This document shows positions 4,385 through 6,145 of a stretch of 6,145 nt of DNA, one piece after another. The stretch covers positions 1 to 6,145 of the forward strand of contig JASEIE010000239.1 in assembly GCA_030024065.1 (NCBI GenBank), written 5' to 3'. The position numbers were made by a program, and so were the translations under genes. This DNA comes from Thermodesulfobacteriota bacterium. Its GTDB lineage: Bacteria; Desulfobacterota; BSN033; UBA1163. A model generated the notes under the pieces. The model saw nothing but the letters and a program-made list of their open reading frames with translations. It ran no database searches and had not been told where the DNA came from. The stretch's first letter is position 1, and each line of letters begins with the position of its first letter.

Positions 4385-5894
4385 TTTCTTGTCCCTTCTT
4401 TTTTTTGAGCATTCTCTTTTCCTGAATAGTCGGATAAAAAGCAACAAAAACGGCGAGTAAAAAGATGAAGATCACCTTTGGCTGATAAAGCCATTCAGCC
4501 CTATACCGGGTGGTAGAAATATAAAGATAGGATTCGGCAATTCCACCCAGAATAAAGCCAACGATAAAGGGAGGATGAGGATAGTCAAATCTTACCATAA
4601 AATATCCCACAGCGCCAAATATCATAACCGTAATCAGATCACCCATGTGCTGTTTCGCTGCAAATGCCCCAAGAAAACACAGAGGGATGATCAAGGGAAT
4701 AATAAAATTCCCCCGGATATGGGTTAACTTAGCGATGTGATTAACAAAGAAGATACACACCACCGTTATCAAAATATTAGCCACAATTATCGTCCAGACC
4801 ATAGAAAAAACTAAGGGGAGCTCTTTCCTGAGCATATCCGGCCCAGGTGCAATGCCCTTAAGAAGAAACGCTCCCAAGAGAATCGCCATCCCAATGCTTC
4901 CCGGGATACCAAAGGCCACTGTTGGAATCAGTGCCGCCCCTTCTTTAGAATTTGTGGCCGAACCTGGACCGATGACGCCCCTCACATCTCCCTTTCCAAA
5001 CCCATCCTTTTCTTCTATTGTCTTGACACTCTGCCTAGCATGGGCATAACCTATCCACTGGGAGACTCCGCCTCCGATGCCAGGTAAAATGCCAACAATT
5101 ATACCAATAATACTACAACGGACAAGAAGCCCAAAATTACGCAAAGTGTCTTTTACTCCCTCCCAGACTCCTTTTCTTAATTGACCATGAGGCAAATCAC
5201 CAGCAATTGAAGTTCCACGGACTGCAAGATCGATAATTTCCGGAATTGCAAAAAAACCTATGACCACAGGGATAATGGGAAATCCATTCCATAGATAAGG
5301 CTGGTTGAACGTATAGCGGAGGATCCCCATCTGTCGGTCCTGCCCTACCATTGAGCATAAAATTCCCATCCCTCCAGCAATTAGTCCGAGAAGAAGCCCA
5401 CGATATCCGCGGCTGCTTAAGGAAGAGATACAGGTTATACCCAGAACGATGACCATAAACATTTCAGGAGACCCTAACGCCAGCACTAGGGGACGAACCA
5501 AAGGAATGGATAAAGCCAAAAATATGGCACCAATCACCCCGCCGGCTAGTGAGCTTGACAAACTGGCTCCCATGGCGCGTCCTGCTTCCCCTTTTTTAGC
5601 CATGGGATGTCCATCGATCATAACGGCTACGGATGTCGCTTCGCCAGGAATGCCAAAAAGAATCGAGGTAATGTCGCCCGCATTGTTAGCTGCGGCGTGC
5701 ATCCCCAAAAGGAAGGCGATCGCTTCTACCGGCGACATGGTATGGATAAAGGGAATCATAAGCGCCATGGTGCTACTACCGCCAATCCCCGGGAGGAGCC
5801 CCACCCAAAAGCCGATAGCGACCCCAAAGATAAGGTAAAAAAACGCATGCCATTGCAACACCAGAAACAGACCATCAATAAACGCGTCAAACAT
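4374..5894 (-). CDS. tctA: Tripartite tricarboxylate transporter, large permease subunit TctA
   Basis: The 506-residue permease has the standard TctA length and about 10-12 hydrophobic segments. TctA is the transport channel of TTT systems, taking up carboxylates (citrate-type, aromatic or others) across the inner membrane from a periplasmic TctC binding protein, driven by an ion gradient. Family motifs are repeated in both halves, as expected for its internal pseudo-symmetry: GLLPGIGG (residues 32-39) and GILPGIGGG (268-276), then FGIPGEATSVAVMIDG (80-95) and VAFGIPGSIGMAILLGAFL (326-344, followed by LKGIAPGP). The stretch ATNSKEGAALIP (313-324) is also typical. The start at ATG 5892-5894 has GGAG (5902-5905) 7 bases upstream. 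It is the first gene of the operon. Substrate cannot be inferred: in TTT systems it is set by TctC, which is absent here. Confidence 0.96.
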   Translation of the reverse strand: MFDAFIDGLFLVLQWHAFFYLIFGVAIGFWVGLLPGIGGSSTMALMIPFIHTMSPVEAIAFLLGMHAAANNAGDITSILFGIPGEATSVAVMIDGHPMAKKGEAGRAMGASLSSSLAGGVIGAIFLALSIPLVRPLVLALGSPEMFMVIVLGITCISSLSSRGYRGLLLGLIAGGMGILCSMVGQDRQMGILRYTFNQPYLWNGFPIIPVVIGFFAIPEIIDLAVRGTSIAGDLPHGQLRKGVWEGVKDTLRNFGLLVRCSIIGIIVGILPGIGGGVSQWIGYAHARQSVKTIEEKDGFGKGDVRGVIGPGSATNSKEGAALIPTVAFGIPGSIGMAILLGAFLLKGIAPGPDMLRKELPLVFSMVWTIIVANILITVVCIFFVNHIAKLTHIRGNFIIPLIIPLCFLGAFAAKQHMGDLITVMIFGAVGYFMVRFDYPHPPFIVGFILGGIAESYLYISTTRYRAEWLYQPKVIFIFLLAVFVAFYPTIQEKRMLKKKKGQENEG

Positions 5895-6145
5895 GGTTTT
5901 TCTCCAAATCTAGAATCCGAGCCAATTTAAGAGTCTGACTGCTTCGTCATTGGGGCAGTTTCGCGGGTCGCTTTCGATCGATCAACCCAAAAAGTTTCTT
6001 GCTTTAACACTTCCTCGACCTCTTACACCATCCTGTACTACTCTCTCTAACGATCATATCCTATTGGTCAGCTGGTTTTGCATCCCCTCAGTTATGGGGG
6101 GTTACTTGACCTGAAAGGGTCGGAAGGCTCTCCCTCCAAAACCTT
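5895..6145. other. Upstream region of the tctA operon, no convincing gene
   Basis: No reading frame supports a gene, and there is no sign of a TctC binding protein. A 23-codon minus-strand open segment (5910-5981) ends in NDEAVRLLNWLGF and a TAG 15 bases before the tctA start. It has a protein-like look but no start, and the frame is stopped just upstream (TGA, 5982-5984). A C4-N8-G4 palindrome, CCCCTCAGTTATGGGG, lies at about 6086-6101. TATGAT occurs on the minus strand near 6055-6060, but without a good -35 box. The operon promoter is therefore either in this stretch and weak, or beyond the window. Confidence 0.5.

Noticed and set aside
4065..4460. Plus-strand 131-codon frame across tctB
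   Set aside because: It is antisense to tctB and the end of tctA, whose protein products are clearly recognisable. Its hydrophobic/lysine-rich sequence mirrors the opposite strand.
5449..5930. Plus-strand frames opposite the 5' half of tctA
   Set aside because: They are antisense to a well-conserved TctA coding region, with no start signals and no recognisable protein.
6040..6075. Promoter of the tctA operon around TATGAT on the minus strand
   Set aside because: The hexamer is a fair -10 box, but no acceptable -35 box lies 16-18 bases upstream, so it is not called.

Overview
The window reads as a piece of an anaerobic, probably deltaproteobacterial (Desulfobacterota-type) chromosome. This is inferred from the gene mix: a 2-oxoacid:ferredoxin oxidoreductase subunit, a lactate-racemase-type protein and a tripartite tricarboxylate transporter (TTT). 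No rRNA or marker gene is present to settle it. It splits into a decayed left part and a healthy right part.

Left part, about 1-2770. This is a patchwork of gene remnants with one intact gene. In order: a non-coding stretch with a possible 23-codon gene tail (116-187, minus); an imperfect direct repeat (183-296 and 789-900) flanking the C-terminal remnant of an AlbA_2/RecG-like ATP-binding regulator (300-767, minus); a frameshifted, truncated metallo-beta-lactamase-fold gene (1060-1336, plus); an intact cold-shock protein gene (1404-1607, minus); the C-terminal part of a LarA/DUF2088 protein with a frameshift (1804-2284, plus); the first ~100 codons of a pyruvate/2-oxoacid:ferredoxin oxidoreductase alpha subunit (2336-2647, plus); and a ~45-codon C-terminal scrap of a DUF4143-type ATPase (2634-2771, minus).

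The cold-shock gene has unusually clear control signals. A near-consensus promoter (TTGACA, 17 bp, CATAAT) drives a ~139-nt leader. The leader holds a complete intrinsic-terminator-like hairpin with a U tract, enclosed by a perfect 11-bp inverted repeat. A strong ribosome binding site precedes a GTG start, and a 13-bp terminator hairpin follows the gene. This leader is the best candidate in the window for an undescribed regulatory element.

Right part, about 2770-5894. This is a compact minus-strand operon transcribed tctA -> tctB -> cupin protein. tctA and tctB overlap by 11 bp and the cupin gene follows 37 bp later. TctA and TctB are the membrane subunits of a TTT importer for carboxylates. 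The partner periplasmic binding protein (TctC) is not in the window. The cytosolic double-cupin protein is likely to act on the imported substrate or a product of it, but its reaction cannot be read from sequence. Upstream of tctA, 5895-6145 has no convincing gene.
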